Positions 12,906 through 24,803 of a stretch of 64,000 nucleotides of DNA are shown piece after piece (position 1 is the stretch's first letter; each line of letters begins with the position of its first letter). This DNA comes from Emergomyces orientalis (lineage: Eukaryota > Ascomycota > Eurotiomycetes > Onygenales > Ajellomycetaceae): positions 1 to 64,000 of the forward strand of contig MOWL01000097.1 of the NCBI GenBank assembly GCA_002110485.1, given 5' to 3'. The notes below the pieces were generated by a model, which was not told where the DNA came from, did not search any database, and worked only from the letters and a program-made list of their open reading frames with translations. Position numbers and translations under genes: made by a program.

Positions 12906-14004
12906 CAATTGGATTAACTTGTTGCATTTCCTTACTGTTATTATTCTAGTATTGGGATTTTTGCTGGTGGTGGACGATGTGCAAGCGCCGTATACATATT
13001 AGAAAAGGGATGGTTGTGTAGAGATTTGGAAGCCCACTCAGGTTTTCGTGACTAGTTGCGCAACCATTGTACCGTATAACCCTTTTTCTTAATTCCCACC
13101 TTGGCATAATGACGAACGTTAAAGAAAGGTAGTTAAAGATGGGCATGAATAATAGAGAGGGTGATTGCATGCGAGGAGAGGAAAATGTCAAAATAACTAC
13201 GAATTAACACTATTAAATAGAAAACAAAACTATCAACTACCATCTTAAAAGCGAAAGGGGTATACGGGGTATAGAACATGAAACAGAATATTATGATAAT
13301 AAATACCAAGGAACGAAGTGTAGCTGCTCCGGATAGATGAAGGAGAAGAAAGAGAAATGAAAGAGGGCCAGCAACTAGTTTGGTATCAAAAGAGAAGACG
13401 AGAGAGAGAGAAATACATCACACATACAAACTGGCAGACCAAAACTGACCACATTTTGCAATCTTCACCATTAATCACGAAATGGGGGAAAGAAGGGGTC
13501 GGGGAGAGATGAGGGGGCATTTTTTCTATATTATCATATTTCCTGTTAAATTTTCTTCGTCCTCCATTCCATAATGGTCGCTAAATTTTCAAAAACAAAT
13601 GTATTGGGGGGCCGGGGGGGGCCGGGGGGGCAAAAAAGTCACAGGAGTGAAAACATGAAGGGTATGAGGTCAGAAAGGAAAGGAGTGAGAGCGTAACATT
13701 GGATTAGAATTATGGAAGGCAAAGCTTTGCAATCGGATTCGCAGAGAGAGAGAGAGAGCAACCCTCTCACAGAAATCCAATTTATTATTCGAAGGGTATT
13801 ATTAAGAGGGAAAGTCTCTGCAACTTTTCTGCTTAAACGCGAAAGATAGAAGAAAATAAAGGAAGGGCAAAAATGATAAGATCGCTAAATCCAAGATGGT
13901 AGAGAGGAAGATACTGCTGCCACATATGCACATAGGTAAAAGGGGGACAACGGGAACGAAATTGAGAAAAAGAAGTCTCTTCATTTTCTCATTCTCCTCT
14001 TCCT
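12906..14004. other. Convergent spacer with simple repeats
   Basis: No gene is seen. It contains GA-rich low complexity, a G-rich minisatellite at 13606-13630 and a (GA)n run at about 13743-13758. Confidence 0.5.
13606..13630 (+). repeat. G-tract minisatellite (about three units of GGGGGGGCC)
   Basis: Three runs of seven or eight G separated by CC. The + strand could form a G-quadruplex. It lies in the 3' spacer between two convergent genes. Confidence 0.75.
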
Positions 14005-16286
14005 CTAAGCCGGGAACCGGTACATGTCAGAGGGAGATGGGATGGCGAGTGCTGTTTTTTTAGTAGCCCATGCTTTGAGAGAAATACACAGGATTTCCCA
14101 TGCCATGACAAAGGATGTAAATCCCATGGCGACGGTGAACACGAACATGGCATTGAGGTCGTAATGTTCCATTGCATCAACAATGTTCCTTGTCTGAAAG
14201 AAGGAGTTTCGTTAGCAGAAATAAATTAAGTGAGTTGAACATAACACGGTTCTACAGAGTGAACATCCTTTCATATCACACTTACACTTAGCATGAAAAT
14301 GAGACCTCCAGAAATAAGGCAAAAGGAAGCAATAAGTTCCGAAGGTGGTCGATAGGGCAGCAGCGAGGTTGGTGGTCTAAGACAGATGATAATGTATGTC
14401 ACAGCTCTAGCAAGAGAGAATCCAACCAGCAGCATTCCCCACTGCTTGTGCACCATGGTAGACACCATACTCGACTGGTGGTGCGAGCTCATCATCATAC
14501 CCAGGAGCAGGATGATTAACGCCGGGATGGGGTTGAGAGGCACTCGTTGAGACTTTGGCACTTCAACAGTTTCGGGCGGCAAGCCTTCTGTATGGCCCGT
14601 AGCAGGAAAAATAGTAGTATTCATCCAGTCTCGAACCCGTTTCGATTCAACCAGCATACCACACTGTTTTGTTTGATACTGTCAGGGGCTGAGCTTTTTT
14701 ACTTTAATTATGGAAAAGAAACTTACCAAACCGCCGCCAAAGAACATGACGGAAATAGACACATGTTCCAAATCCTGTGCAGTCCATGCTTCACCCCATG
14801 CTGCTAGATGTTCGAGAAAGACGTTGCTTGCGCCGTATAAGAAGATAACGAAGGATTCTGTAAATTCCCCTGATGGAATGCGGGCCCGCCATTTCCCCAC
14901 CATAGCACGTGATGGCTTAATATTCCAAGCCCAGCCAAGGTCTGCGAAACATCCAATCCATCGACCCAGTGTCAGCAGTCCATACCAGAAGAAGATCCCT
15001 CCCTTGATGAAATGCGCAAGGCCGTTGAAAATGTCATTATCCCGCTGCATGCATTATTAGCACAACATCCCCTACACATAAGCAAAGTTGACCCCCAACG
15101 AAGATCGGTTCTGGAGACGGAGAAACCAAACAGAGAACTACAATCCACTTACGAAAATGCCGCCATAAACCACAGCTCCAGTTGCAATGGCGATGAAACC
15201 AAGAATCAAAATGGTTCTCTCGATGATGACATAGAAAACATTCATGATGTTAAGCGCGCGCTTGGATAGTAGCCCAGGCAGACGTCTCGAGAGAAATTTA
15301 TCCGAGAAACTAGTCCAGAAGAAGCGGTTGGCCGCGGGCATTCCGCCATTATTCATTTCAATGTCAGGCTTTTCGTCAAACTCGTCGCTGTCGCCTGGTC
15401 GAGACATTCGGCGTCCACGTTCTGGAGAGGAGCTTCGACTCCGCAAGGAGGAGGAATTCCTTTCAGTGCCCTGACCGCTGTCGCCCGACCAGCGGTACTC
15501 ATGATAAGGCCCAGCGGGGTAAGTCTCATTCTGCGGATCTGTTGTTGGAACGGGGAGGAAAGCAACTCGTTCGTAAGACGGGCCAACGTGAGTATCGGTT
15601 TCCCGACCGCCAGAATACGCAAACAAAAGGGACATGATAACCTCCGCAAACATAACCCAAGTCGCAATCCAGCCGATTTTGTGATGTACGTTGTTCTCGT
15701 ATAGATTAGGTGATTGACTGTTATACACCACTGCTAGCAGCAGCCCAAAGGCATTTACGATGAAGAAGATGAATTGCGCAGGTAAGGCAAGTCGCGATCG
15801 AGCGATGCTTAACATGACACCTACAAAAGGGAAAAAACGAGGAGCCAAGCGCCCGGCGCACAATGGTTAGCAATCTATAACTTCTTTTCTTTGTTTGTGA
15901 TTGACAAAGTTTTCTTTTTTTCTTTTTCTTTTCGCAAATAGCTTTTTGAGTATAGCTTTAATTATATGCGTACCAATTGGCAAAATGAAGAACCAGGCTA
16001 TCACCATGAGGGCGATATGGGCTATTATCGAGCCTGCATGTTTCTGATATGCGAAGTAGCTCATTGGGCCAGAGCTGTTGGATGGTGACCACGATGACGT
16101 GCTATTACTATGTTCATTAGAGCTGCCCTTTCCGCCACTACCATGGCCCATGCCCATGTTCATGCCCACGCCCATATCCATATCGGCATGCCCGGCATCG
16201 TCGCCATGCGCGAGAACAGCGACAGCCAGAGACAAAAGTAGCCAGAGAACTCCCTTGGGAGCTGCGAAGGGCGCTGTCCGCAGCAT
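14005..16286 (-). CDS. ytp1: YTP1-like integral membrane protein
   Basis: Five exons in coding order: 16286-15974, 15820-15153, 15044-14727, 14663-14286 and 14193-14005, giving 621 residues. A cleavable signal peptide (WLLLSLAVAVLA) is followed by a Met/His/Asp-rich lumenal stretch (HADMDMGVGMNMGMGHG) and a serine-rich linker. Multiple membrane segments follow, for example HIALMVIAWFFILPIG, FIFFIVNAFGLLLAVVYN, LIILLLGMMMSSHHQSSM and FCLISGGLIFMLS. The central cytosolic loop is serine/arginine-rich and disordered (about residues 170-230). Yeast YTP1 is described only as a putative integral membrane protein; its biochemical role is unknown. Clustered His and Met suggest metal binding, which is inference. 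All joins keep frame, and the four donors are GTAAGT or GTACGC. Confidence 0.92.
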
Positions 16287-19200
16287 GACCCCCACCGGAT
16301 GCGACGCTTATCAGAAAAACAATATCCTTTTATCAACCCAGTAGATAGAAGCGTGCAACCGATCTTTTGCGGTGGTGGTATGTAAAAAGAGTTGGGAAAT
16401 GAGCGCGGGGAAATCTGCGGAAGACGGGAATCCGGCGGGAAGTTAATATTGGGAAGCTGCTTTGGTGGGCGTAAATTAGGTGCGCAGTATCAGCTTCTAG
16501 GGAAAGCTGAGCATAACACGGGGGGCCGCAGGTGGTTTTCAGGAGAAGACGAGAGGATATGTTTCCAAAAATACTTGAGAATGTAGGCAAAGGAGGAAGA
16601 GGAGGACGAAGAGTGAGAATAATAATAAGAGGAGAGGAGGAGAAGAAGAAAAAAAGAAACGTTTGCTCTAATATTCGGAAACGGAAGGTATTTTCTTTTT
16701 CCCTTCTCTCTCTTTTTCTTTCTCTCTGGATCTATGCGGAGTGGATTAATAATATTTTAATTTTATGATGATGATGCCATGCAAAACTTAGCGTTTTTCT
16801 TGAGCTGGCGGGTCCGGCAAACAGCTTGCTGGGTTTTGGGTCCAGGCTTCGGTGAGAAAGGCTAAACTAACAGGAGGGGGGAAATATCGGAGCGGGCACT
16901 GTTCTCACTAGGTCCGGGAATATTTTAGATGTTTTGCTTTCGAATTCGGAAAGGTGACAGAGCTGGGCGATTTGTTGACCTAGAGGAGGGGAAAAGGGGA
17001 GAACTAAGTATTGGGTTGGGCGAGAGAGAATAATGAGCAACTTGTTTCACGGGCTTCCTAGAGCTGATCACTGATCAAATTTCAATGCAAGCGAACAGCA
17101 TAAAAGTAATCATCGTAATAATACGAATATTCTCCCTGCCATGCCTTTGCAAGCGAGCTCTCTGCTGTACACTGTGCATTATTGTTATTAACTACCAAGC
17201 TACACTGTGGAGTACAACAAATGACCTGACATGTCATTAAGGACACCTTTAGACATTTGTCCCGCTGGCAATTTGCTCTCAAGGGTGCCTCATGGCAACT
17301 GTAGCGGCAACGTCTTCACCGTATCATACGCAAGCGGGAAACCCTCTTTTTCTTCTTTTTTATTTTATTTTATTACCCTGTTCCCGCTTGTTCCTTTCCT
17401 TCCCATCGATGCCGAAAGCCATTTCCAGGGCTCCACTCTGAATTTTAGGGCTGGCAAGGGAAAATATTTACGGGGCTAGTTGCTAGCGTAAGGATCTCCC
17501 TGCTCATCCGCTAAAGGTTGCTGTTTATATAGTTCCTAAGCGAAGAAAAATGAACCAGCGACCATATGCACATGTGCACATTAAGAAAAAGATAATATAG
17601 ATCAGGATGAATGGACAAATTTTTAATGAAAGAGTAGACGAGGTTTTGGACAGGCCGAAAAGGCAAAATAAGGCCGAGAAGAGCCACGTAGAAACTCGCG
17701 TATCTATGTTCCCGTATTCTGTTACCTCCTGGCTCCTCTATCCGGCTGTTCCGCCCAGCTACCAGCAGCTATCGCAGTCAGTCACAACAAGGATTGCATG
17801 GCGCGGGTAAAACGAAGCCGCAAACACAAGCCAATGGCAGCCGCTTGATATAGCTATCATCTGACATTCTAAACTTTGAGGATTTGCTATTTCGAGATGT
17901 GCAGTTTTCGTGTCTTATTATATTCTTGGTAGGTTTGTGCCGGTACGCAGTACATCCGTGGATGTTGAAATTATAAGTGGAAGGAAGTTATTCCCGTTAA
18001 TAATAATCATCGTCCCCAAAACGTCCGGCGACATGGGAGGGAAAAGTTACCAAAAGTTTCATCCATGCATTATTCTTATGGCTTCCTAACAGGTAACGCT
18101 ATCTCAGCACACTACTCTGCTGGGAAAAAGCTTACTTTTACTCAGCTCCAAGGGGGGTGCGTGTGTGTGTATGTGTGTGTGTGTTTGTTCAGTTACGTAT
18201 TATTATTACGCATGGAGATTTTGTGGTTTGTGTTTCTTTTTTCGCCGGAGAGATAGATATAAAATTATATATACCCATACTCTCATCTCAGCATTGCCTC
18301 TTCAGGTTCTTGACAATCCACGGTTGAATTAATACACCGCATAATTTAATTACTCTACAGTATAAAACGTTACGGACACTATTAATACCAAACAACTGGA
18401 TCTTCATCCCATCCCCCCATCTAGATGTGACGATTCATGCCGTCCATCCGAGGTTCGAATGACTGGCAGGAATGGGGGTACTCCACAGAGAGCAGCGATT
18501 TTCCAGCTGTTCAACGTCAACTGATTTGAGAATCACAAAGAACAACAGGGCAGAGCAGGCAGCGATCAAATGTTGTCCAAAGGGCCCGGGACGGGGGCTG
18601 GCGAAAATCGGTAATACCGGCGTTTACTGACCGATTTCACCATTCGTAACAGAAGCAAACTAAAATAGCTGATCGTCGCTCAGATGATGGTGATTTTCTC
18701 AGCGCTTTCTATTAGCTATTGCGATCTGGGCAACACGTTTCCCCATCTTGCGAAAGATCTGCTCGATATCGTAGTTTTTATGATGGATACGAGCCCGTTA
18801 CAGATCGACTCCAAAAACAATATCAAAAAAAAATATATAAAAATAAAAATAAAAAAGCACCCGCAGCGTGAGATGCAGCAAATTTGTTAACAAGTTTTCC
18901 CCTTTCTCCCGGCTGATCGTAGGACTATTGTGGTAAAGGACACAACGAAACGGGAAAATGCCATTGTCGATGAACATTAGTCCAGTCAAACAGCGAATAA
19001 CGACTCAAGTTTCCTCAGTATAGAGAGCCTGGGCCCCGATAATGGGTTTAACGGGTGTGAGTCAGTGGGCCGCTAAACTTTTCTCGGGAGCGAGATAGAT
19101 AGCTAGAGAAAGATAATTATCTCTCGGAGGGTAATAAGATCGCAAAAATCTCTCATCAGTATCAGTGGATGAATAATGTTGCTGCGTACCAGGCATGCAT

Positions 19201-20880
19201 CATAATCAGGCCCACTAGCCGCGCAGCTGTCGCAGTTTTGTGATCATGCGCTTGGGACCACCACCTTTAACGGAATTTTTGGCCTTGACGAACTCGAATC
19301 TTCGGCAGGGCCGCCAGGCAAAAACGGTGAAAGTGGACGGCGTACAAAAAGCCATCGCCTGATCCGTTCGCATCCGGAGTATTGAAACATCCGGCCTCCG
19401 AACTATGAAATATTTTACCATGTATTAAGTTACAGCCAGGTTAGCCCCGCGTGTAACAGCCAGCGAACGAATCTGCGGATTACAAACGGCAAAAGTAATC
19501 AGGAAGACAAACTACACCTGGAATCTACATGTGGAGCCTTGTGAGCCTATCTCGGACTGTAATTATTTTGCCTGACTTCTCATGACGACTCACCACTGAG
19601 CCGCTTCATCCAGCTTTGTTGAACGGACTACGGGCTTGTGAGCAAATACGGATTCCGATATCAGGTGGGTGCAGGATATTTTACAAGATAACCCTGCAGC
19701 TAAGAAAAAGCGCACCCCTACTCCGTAAATTGGGAAGCCCTTGATTGTTTTTATTGTCACTGGGTAATTGTCAACTGCCGACATCATTTAAGTGCGCTGC
19801 TCAGTTACCTAGATATACGAACAATGATTTAAGCAACAGCCAGCAGCATCCTTGGAATTTGGAGGTAAAACAGGGCATCATTTGAAAGCCATGCTGCAGA
19901 AACCAACAACAACCCTCCAAACTTGATACTCTGCATAAATGGCACATGAAGAACAACCTCCTGCACACCTGAGAGGGAACACTTGCTCTAGCACCCCTGC
20001 CTCCTCCATTCCCACCACTCGTTTTGTAGCTGGACCTCTGGCCAAGGATATATATGGAAACGAATGTACTCCGTACTGTACATGTAAAGTACAAGAGTAC
20101 AGTCTGCGCACGCTCGTCACCAACTTAGGATAGCTCAAGCACGATCCTCTCCCGCGTTTCCCCTCTCGGGCATATCCCTCAATTGTTCCCTGCTATTCAG
20201 CTTTAATTATGACGATCATCAACCCCCCCGCAACCTCGATTCCTCTCGATTCCTCCCTACTAGGCACAGAATAGCGAGGGGGATGCTCGAAAACGGCGAA
20301 TAACCCCTGTTTCACCCCCCTTGAGGTACCGGTTCCGTATCGGGGGATTCGGACGCCGTTGAATTTGAGGGCGTCAAGAAAAGGGGCGCGTGAGTCAGAT
20401 GCACTTTGGGTTAGAGCTGGCCCATTTTATGCAAAAACATAGTTCGTGCATAAATAGTTACAGAGTAGAAAATGGCAGAATTGTTGTGTGGGGCAAAAAT
20501 TTTGGTTAGGTTGGGCGTTGGTTTAATGTTGTGGTTTCCGTACGTCATTGGAGAAGTACGGCTTATTCTTCGCGAAGCGGTTGCAAGTATCAACATCCCA
20601 CTCGCGGAATAACTAAACAAGAGAAAGCAAATACCGTGGTGTCTGAGTGAAGATTCTGGGGGGTGGTTAATGGAGTGATTTGAGTGATTTAATTTTACCT
20701 CAAAGTAATTATGCGGCTTTGATGATCCAAGTTGAATTAAGAAGCAGTAACATGAGGTAGTATTTGTGACGCCTATATTACCTCCAACATTGCCAATGGA
20801 TAGTTTACACCCAGCTCTGCAAGTATGTATGTAGTAGCTGACTTCGGGTCCCGCATGAACCACCCAAAAATTTCCATCTC
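16287..20880. other. 4.6 kb gene-free interval
   Basis: It begins with the divergent promoter side of the YTP1-like gene (CT/GA-rich low complexity, 16590-16730). No conserved exon was recognised on either strand. It holds a (GT)n microsatellite at about 18159-18185 and two copies of the 9-mer TACTCCGTA (19719, 20067). CpG is normal. An unrecognised gene with many small exons or a noncoding RNA cannot be excluded. Confidence 0.45.
18159..18187 (+). repeat. (GT)n microsatellite
   Basis: An interrupted GTGTGTGTAT/GTGTGTGTGT run in gene-free DNA. Confidence 0.8.
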
Positions 20881-22689
20881 CTAAAACTGAGCCGCGTTGC
20901 CTGCTCGAATATCCCTTTCCAGCTCTGAAACAGTTCGAAATTGCATCCTCGCCCCATTGGGATTCAACTGCACAACCGCATACTCCTCCCAACACTCGGG
21001 ATACTGAAACGCCGGTTTTTTCCCTTTCGTTGAGATCTCCGACAGCGACTGCACGCCTCCAAACTGGCCCTCGATGAGTGAGTTCTGCACTGGCAACTTG
21101 AAGAAGGGCAGTCCATATTGAAGATATGTCGTTGCGTCAATCGGACATGCGGGTGGCGAAATGCCGATAATTCTTTCAAATACGGCCGCGTTGAGCATTT
21201 GGACGTTGAAAGTTGTTGTGGACGAGCGGTCCCAGCTGTCTGGATCATAGTGGTCTCGATGAATTGATTGTTTGATTTTTCCGCCTGCTGCGATTCCCAT
21301 ATCTGGGATAGCCGGGGTGCCAGGTGTCGTACCGCCACCTCGAAGGCGCAGTATTAAGTCAATAACAGATTTCTGTGAGGTGGTTATTGGACGTTAGCAG
21401 GTTTCTAATCTTGACGAGGGTTATGGATTTTTCTAATTTACATCGTTGATGCCGTATTCATCTAGACAATAATCTGGACATTTTTGTAGGTTAGCAACGT
21501 TGTTGCGAAAACGCCTGGGCTTCCCACAAACACGGGGGCCAATCGAGAAACCCACCATTCTCGAGTTGGTGTCCATTGTGAATTAGTCTTTGATGATAGA
21601 CCAGTATTCCCATTTTGTTTTCAACCATTGACTTAAGCTGTTGGGTCGTTGCATAACGATTTATGGAGATCTGCCTTTTTGCACCGGTCAGGGAGAAAAT
21701 GGATATGGTGATAATATCATCAGTGCCCTCACTCGCACCTTCACGTTGGGGTCTGGGTTGAACAATGATTTCGCCTCCCTAGAGCGATGTCAGCCGTATC
21801 AAAATTTATAAATAAATGTTCAAAGGCTCGGTGGCTTATGGCAGCGCTTACGGGACGAATCCCCTCGCGAGCAAGGGAGCGAATGGGTTTGGATACTCCG
21901 CGAACCTGCAATCCGCTACCACTACCTTCCGCGAGGCCGAATTCCCTTTCGAAAGTGTTTAGAAATAGCGGAACATTGTCTCCCAAGTCAACATTAATGA
22001 CTTTTGTAGTCTCTAAATAGGTAACCGACATCGGCGTTCCCGCTTTTGCGACGTCGAACTGCAACCCATCCACTACTTCTTCACCAGTCACCTGTGCTTC
22101 AACGGTGAACCCCTGGCCGCTGGCAACAGCAACAAACTGCCGAACACTACCAGGAGCAGTTGCGATTCCATCGATCCAGAGCTGCGTGGGAGTCACTATG
22201 TAATCCTGGAGCGACTTGCTTTCTGAATTGAGCTTTTGGCGTCGCAGTTTTGTTGCCATGTTCTCCGCCGAGGGCTCTCCAGATATAACATTGACGCCCC
22301 CAACGTAAATTTTCACCGCGAACTGGCTGCGGCTTTCAAATCTTATCCACATAGCCTCTCTCTCTGAGGTTGGGTATTAGAATCTTGGAATCGATTCAAT
22401 CTAATAGTAACTGGAAAAAATAGAGGGTAGAACACAGGGGTAACCAGTTGCGTGTCATACCATGTATTGGGAAGAATAGCCCGCCCTTTAGCGACATGTT
22501 CTCTGGAAGACGCTTCTCAAACTGCTTGACGGAGTAAAGAGGGAATTTGCCAAAGCTTGGTGGTAGATGAAACTCCTTGTCTGTTTCGGGGACTCGAATC
22601 GTTCGATGAAAAGATATCCGAAGCCTACCATGATTCAAGCTGATAACATCTGGGCAACTGTCCTCGCTCCGCTGGAGTTTGCAGTTCAT
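20881..22689 (-). CDS. Protein with internal ubiquitin-like domain ending in LRLRGG
   Basis: Five exons in coding order: 22689-22461, 22363-21852, 21778-21556, 21473-21442 (32 nt) and 21372-20881, giving 495 residues. Residues 1 to about 265 form an unknown N-terminal region (LWIDGIATAPGSVRQFVAVA, QVTGEEVVDGLQFDV). Residues about 271-345 align throughout with ubiquitin: SLTGAKRQISI, HQRLIHNGHQLEND, and IDLILRLRGG with the Gly-Gly at 344-345. The Ile44-patch positions Leu8 and Ile44 are kept and Val70 is Ile. Ubiquitin Lys48 is His, and Lys11 and Lys63 are lost. A 150-residue tail follows (MGIAAGGKIKQSIHRD, TFNVQMLNAAVFERIIG). I recall similar uncharacterised proteins in other fungi. It could be a processed modifier precursor or a fixed-domain protein; the sequence cannot decide. 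Confidence 0.9.
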
Positions 22690-23150
22690 TTTTTTTAATG
22701 TTATTGCCCGCCTCTATGACTTCGAAAGGATATCGGAACGGGCGGAAATGATTTCTTTACTTTGCCGCAACTCTGGCGTTGGTGGCTTCAACTTAGAAGG
22801 CTGGTCGGCGGAATGAAGCCAATAACTATATGTGAGACGCGTTGATGCCGATTGTGCGTCGTTCAGAGCATTTAAACACAAGCTCAAGATACTTGGGGCA
22901 GTAAGGATAGCTGACAAGATATTTCTTTCAGAAGCGAAGAAGAAAAATGAAAGAAATGAAGGAGATAAATATATGGCTGCGGGGTATTCGAGTTGTGAGC
23001 CTTGCGAGGCTAACATCACCTTACGTTATTGTGGCGATCGAATTACTTGCGAAAGCAAGAATCCGCCCCAGCCACCCTGAATATTAGTAGCAAAACACCG
23101 CAAAAATAGCCATAATATCCACATTTCTCTATAATCATTCAAATAACATT
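22690..23150. other. Upstream region of the ubiquitin-like gene, edge of transposon island
   Basis: Normal-CpG DNA that turns AT-rich after about 23080. No gene recognised. A CATTCAAAT-type short repeat occurs three times at about 23136-23164. Confidence 0.4.
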
Positions 23151-23192
23151 CAAATCATTCAAATTAACGCCTTTTTCATATCTTTATCATCA

Positions 23193-24120
23193 ATATGCCA
23201 CCTCAACTCAGTGATTTCATCATCAATGAGATTGTACATCTTCTCAAAGATGGTTGTATGCCTGCTGAAATCATGTGAAGTCTTGACTGCCACCTGACCA
23301 CTGTATATCAAATTCAATGTAATATTTGCTGCTTTGGAACTGCCAGAGCTCCTCATTCAAGATGTGAAGTAAAGACAAAGATCACAGCAGATATTTTATC
23401 TGAATTGAAGAACTTTTTTGAGACATATTCAACTGTTTATCATGATGAGACAGTCTTCTTTATAAAGAATGAATTCAATGTTGATATTCATTCAAGTTCA
23501 ATCTCTAGATTGCTGAAGAAATTGAATATAACATGAAAGAAGATAAGTATTGCAATCAAATATTTTAGAGTCAGTCTACTAATTCATCAGTTCTATTACA
23601 GGTTGAGCCTATAGCCACCCAACGCAACGAAGAGCTTCAAGCAGAATGATAGATTCAATTAACTCAGTATTTATCTGATCAACTTATCTTTTTGAATAAA
23701 AGTGCTGCAAATGAATGTACAGCAGATCAATAATATGAATGATCAAGCAGAGAATTCTCTTATCATGTTAGAAGACTCTGTACATAATCTCAAAGATAAA
23801 CAATATTATCTGCAATAATAGTCAATGAATATCTTGATTATAATATATATCAGAGAACATACAATACTGAGAGATTCAATGAATTTGTACACATTCAGAT
23901 ACTCTCTGAATGTCAGCAAGATTATCACTATTTAATGATGAATTATTGCAGTACTCATTGATCTCAACAACTGCAAGATCTTTGTGATAAAACAGATGTT
24001 AAGCTTTTATTCTTGTCATTTTACTTATCTGATTATAACTCTATAGAGGAGCCTTTTCACGCGTTGAAGCAATGAATAAAAAGATATAGAGATAGATTAT
24101 ATCATGAACAGTTTTGTAAG
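23193..24120 (+). mobile_element. Tc1/mariner-family transposase relic
   Basis: Starting at an ATG (MPPQLSDFIINEIVHLLKDG), the + strand reads as a fungal Tc1/mariner transposase with stops and probably one frame change near 23590-23680. It has an N-terminal helix-turn-helix (SSSISRLLKKLNIT). The DDE core is recognisable as DQLIFLNKSAANEC (first Asp now Asn), YNTERFNEFV, and VKLLFLSFYLSDYNSIEEPF, the decayed form of the canonical LPPYSPDFNPIE block. Arg and Trp codons have become TGA/TAG, and CpG is almost absent, as in the flanking elements. Non-functional. Terminal inverted repeats were not identified with certainty. Confidence 0.85.
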
Positions 24121-24162
24121 AGGCGAGCAATTAGGTATGAAAGAACTATATTGTGCCTTGTC

Positions 24163-24177
24163 AGAGGTTGAACCTCT
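24163..24177. repeat. 15-bp palindrome AGAGGTT-G-AACCTCT
   Basis: A perfect 7-bp inverted repeat around one G, 45 bp after the transposase remnant. It could be part of a transposon terminus; its mate on the left side was not found. Confidence 0.5.
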
Positions 24178-24193
24178 ATATGATTATGTGGAC

Positions 24194-24232
24194 TCAGGCT
24201 AGCCGGCTCCCGCGCTAGTGGCTAGCCCTTGC
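24194..24232. other. GC-rich patch with two GGCTAGCC palindromes
   Basis: GGCTAGCC occurs twice, 15 bp apart, around a CpG-containing core, inside otherwise CpG-depleted DNA. It may be a transposon end or a later insertion. Function unknown. Confidence 0.5.
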
Positions 24233-24514
24233 TTGCAATCTGTGTGCACTTTTCTACACACTCTTTGCATTTCTTTCTTTTCTTTCTCTTTTCTTTCTTA
24301 AGCTTTTCTTCTTGTATATTAGACATAATATAGTTCTTTCATATCTAATTACTTGTCTCTTATATTAGAAAAGCTTCATTTTTACTCCTTACTAAAGAAA
24401 GACACAGAAAAGCTCAGAAAGACACTGACATCACAGATTAATTATTAAGAAAGAATAATAGTGTGACAGATTAGCAAGAAATCTCTGCATCTATAAAGAA
24501 GTTCAGAAGAATAC

Positions 24515-24803
24515 TGTAACAGACCTACACTGAAGAGCTCGGCACTAATATAGATCTTATATAACAAAATAGAAAATGTTAAGAAAAGAAGAGAAAAGGA
24601 AGAGAAATTCATCAGAGACAGAGATTTATATGCATATACAGTGAAGCTTTAAGTGAAGCTCTGAACAGAAGAATAGAAGCTCTGATAAGAGAGTTAGTTC
24701 AGAAATCAGAGCTTCTGAAGCAGAGAAACCATGAAGTGTACACTTTCAGAGACATAGCAGAGGTGTAGTGAAATGGTCTATTAATCAGATGTAGTCTGTC
24801 ACA
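24515..24803 (-). repeat. 3' LTR of Ty3/gypsy element (about 289 bp)
   Basis: Read on the - strand it begins TGTGACAGAC and ends GTCTGTTACA: TG...CA termini with a 10-bp inverted repeat broken by one transition. A purine-rich tract (AAAAGAGAGG, 24808-24817 on the + strand) lies just upstream of the LTR start, as expected for the plus-strand primer. The pol remnant lies on the correct side. No 5' LTR is present, so a target-site duplication could not be tested. Confidence 0.7.

Noticed and set aside
19215..19421. 68-codon - strand frame ending in a basic tail (GGGPKRMITKLRQLRG)
   Set aside because: The tail looks protein-like, but no upstream exon or known family could be matched.
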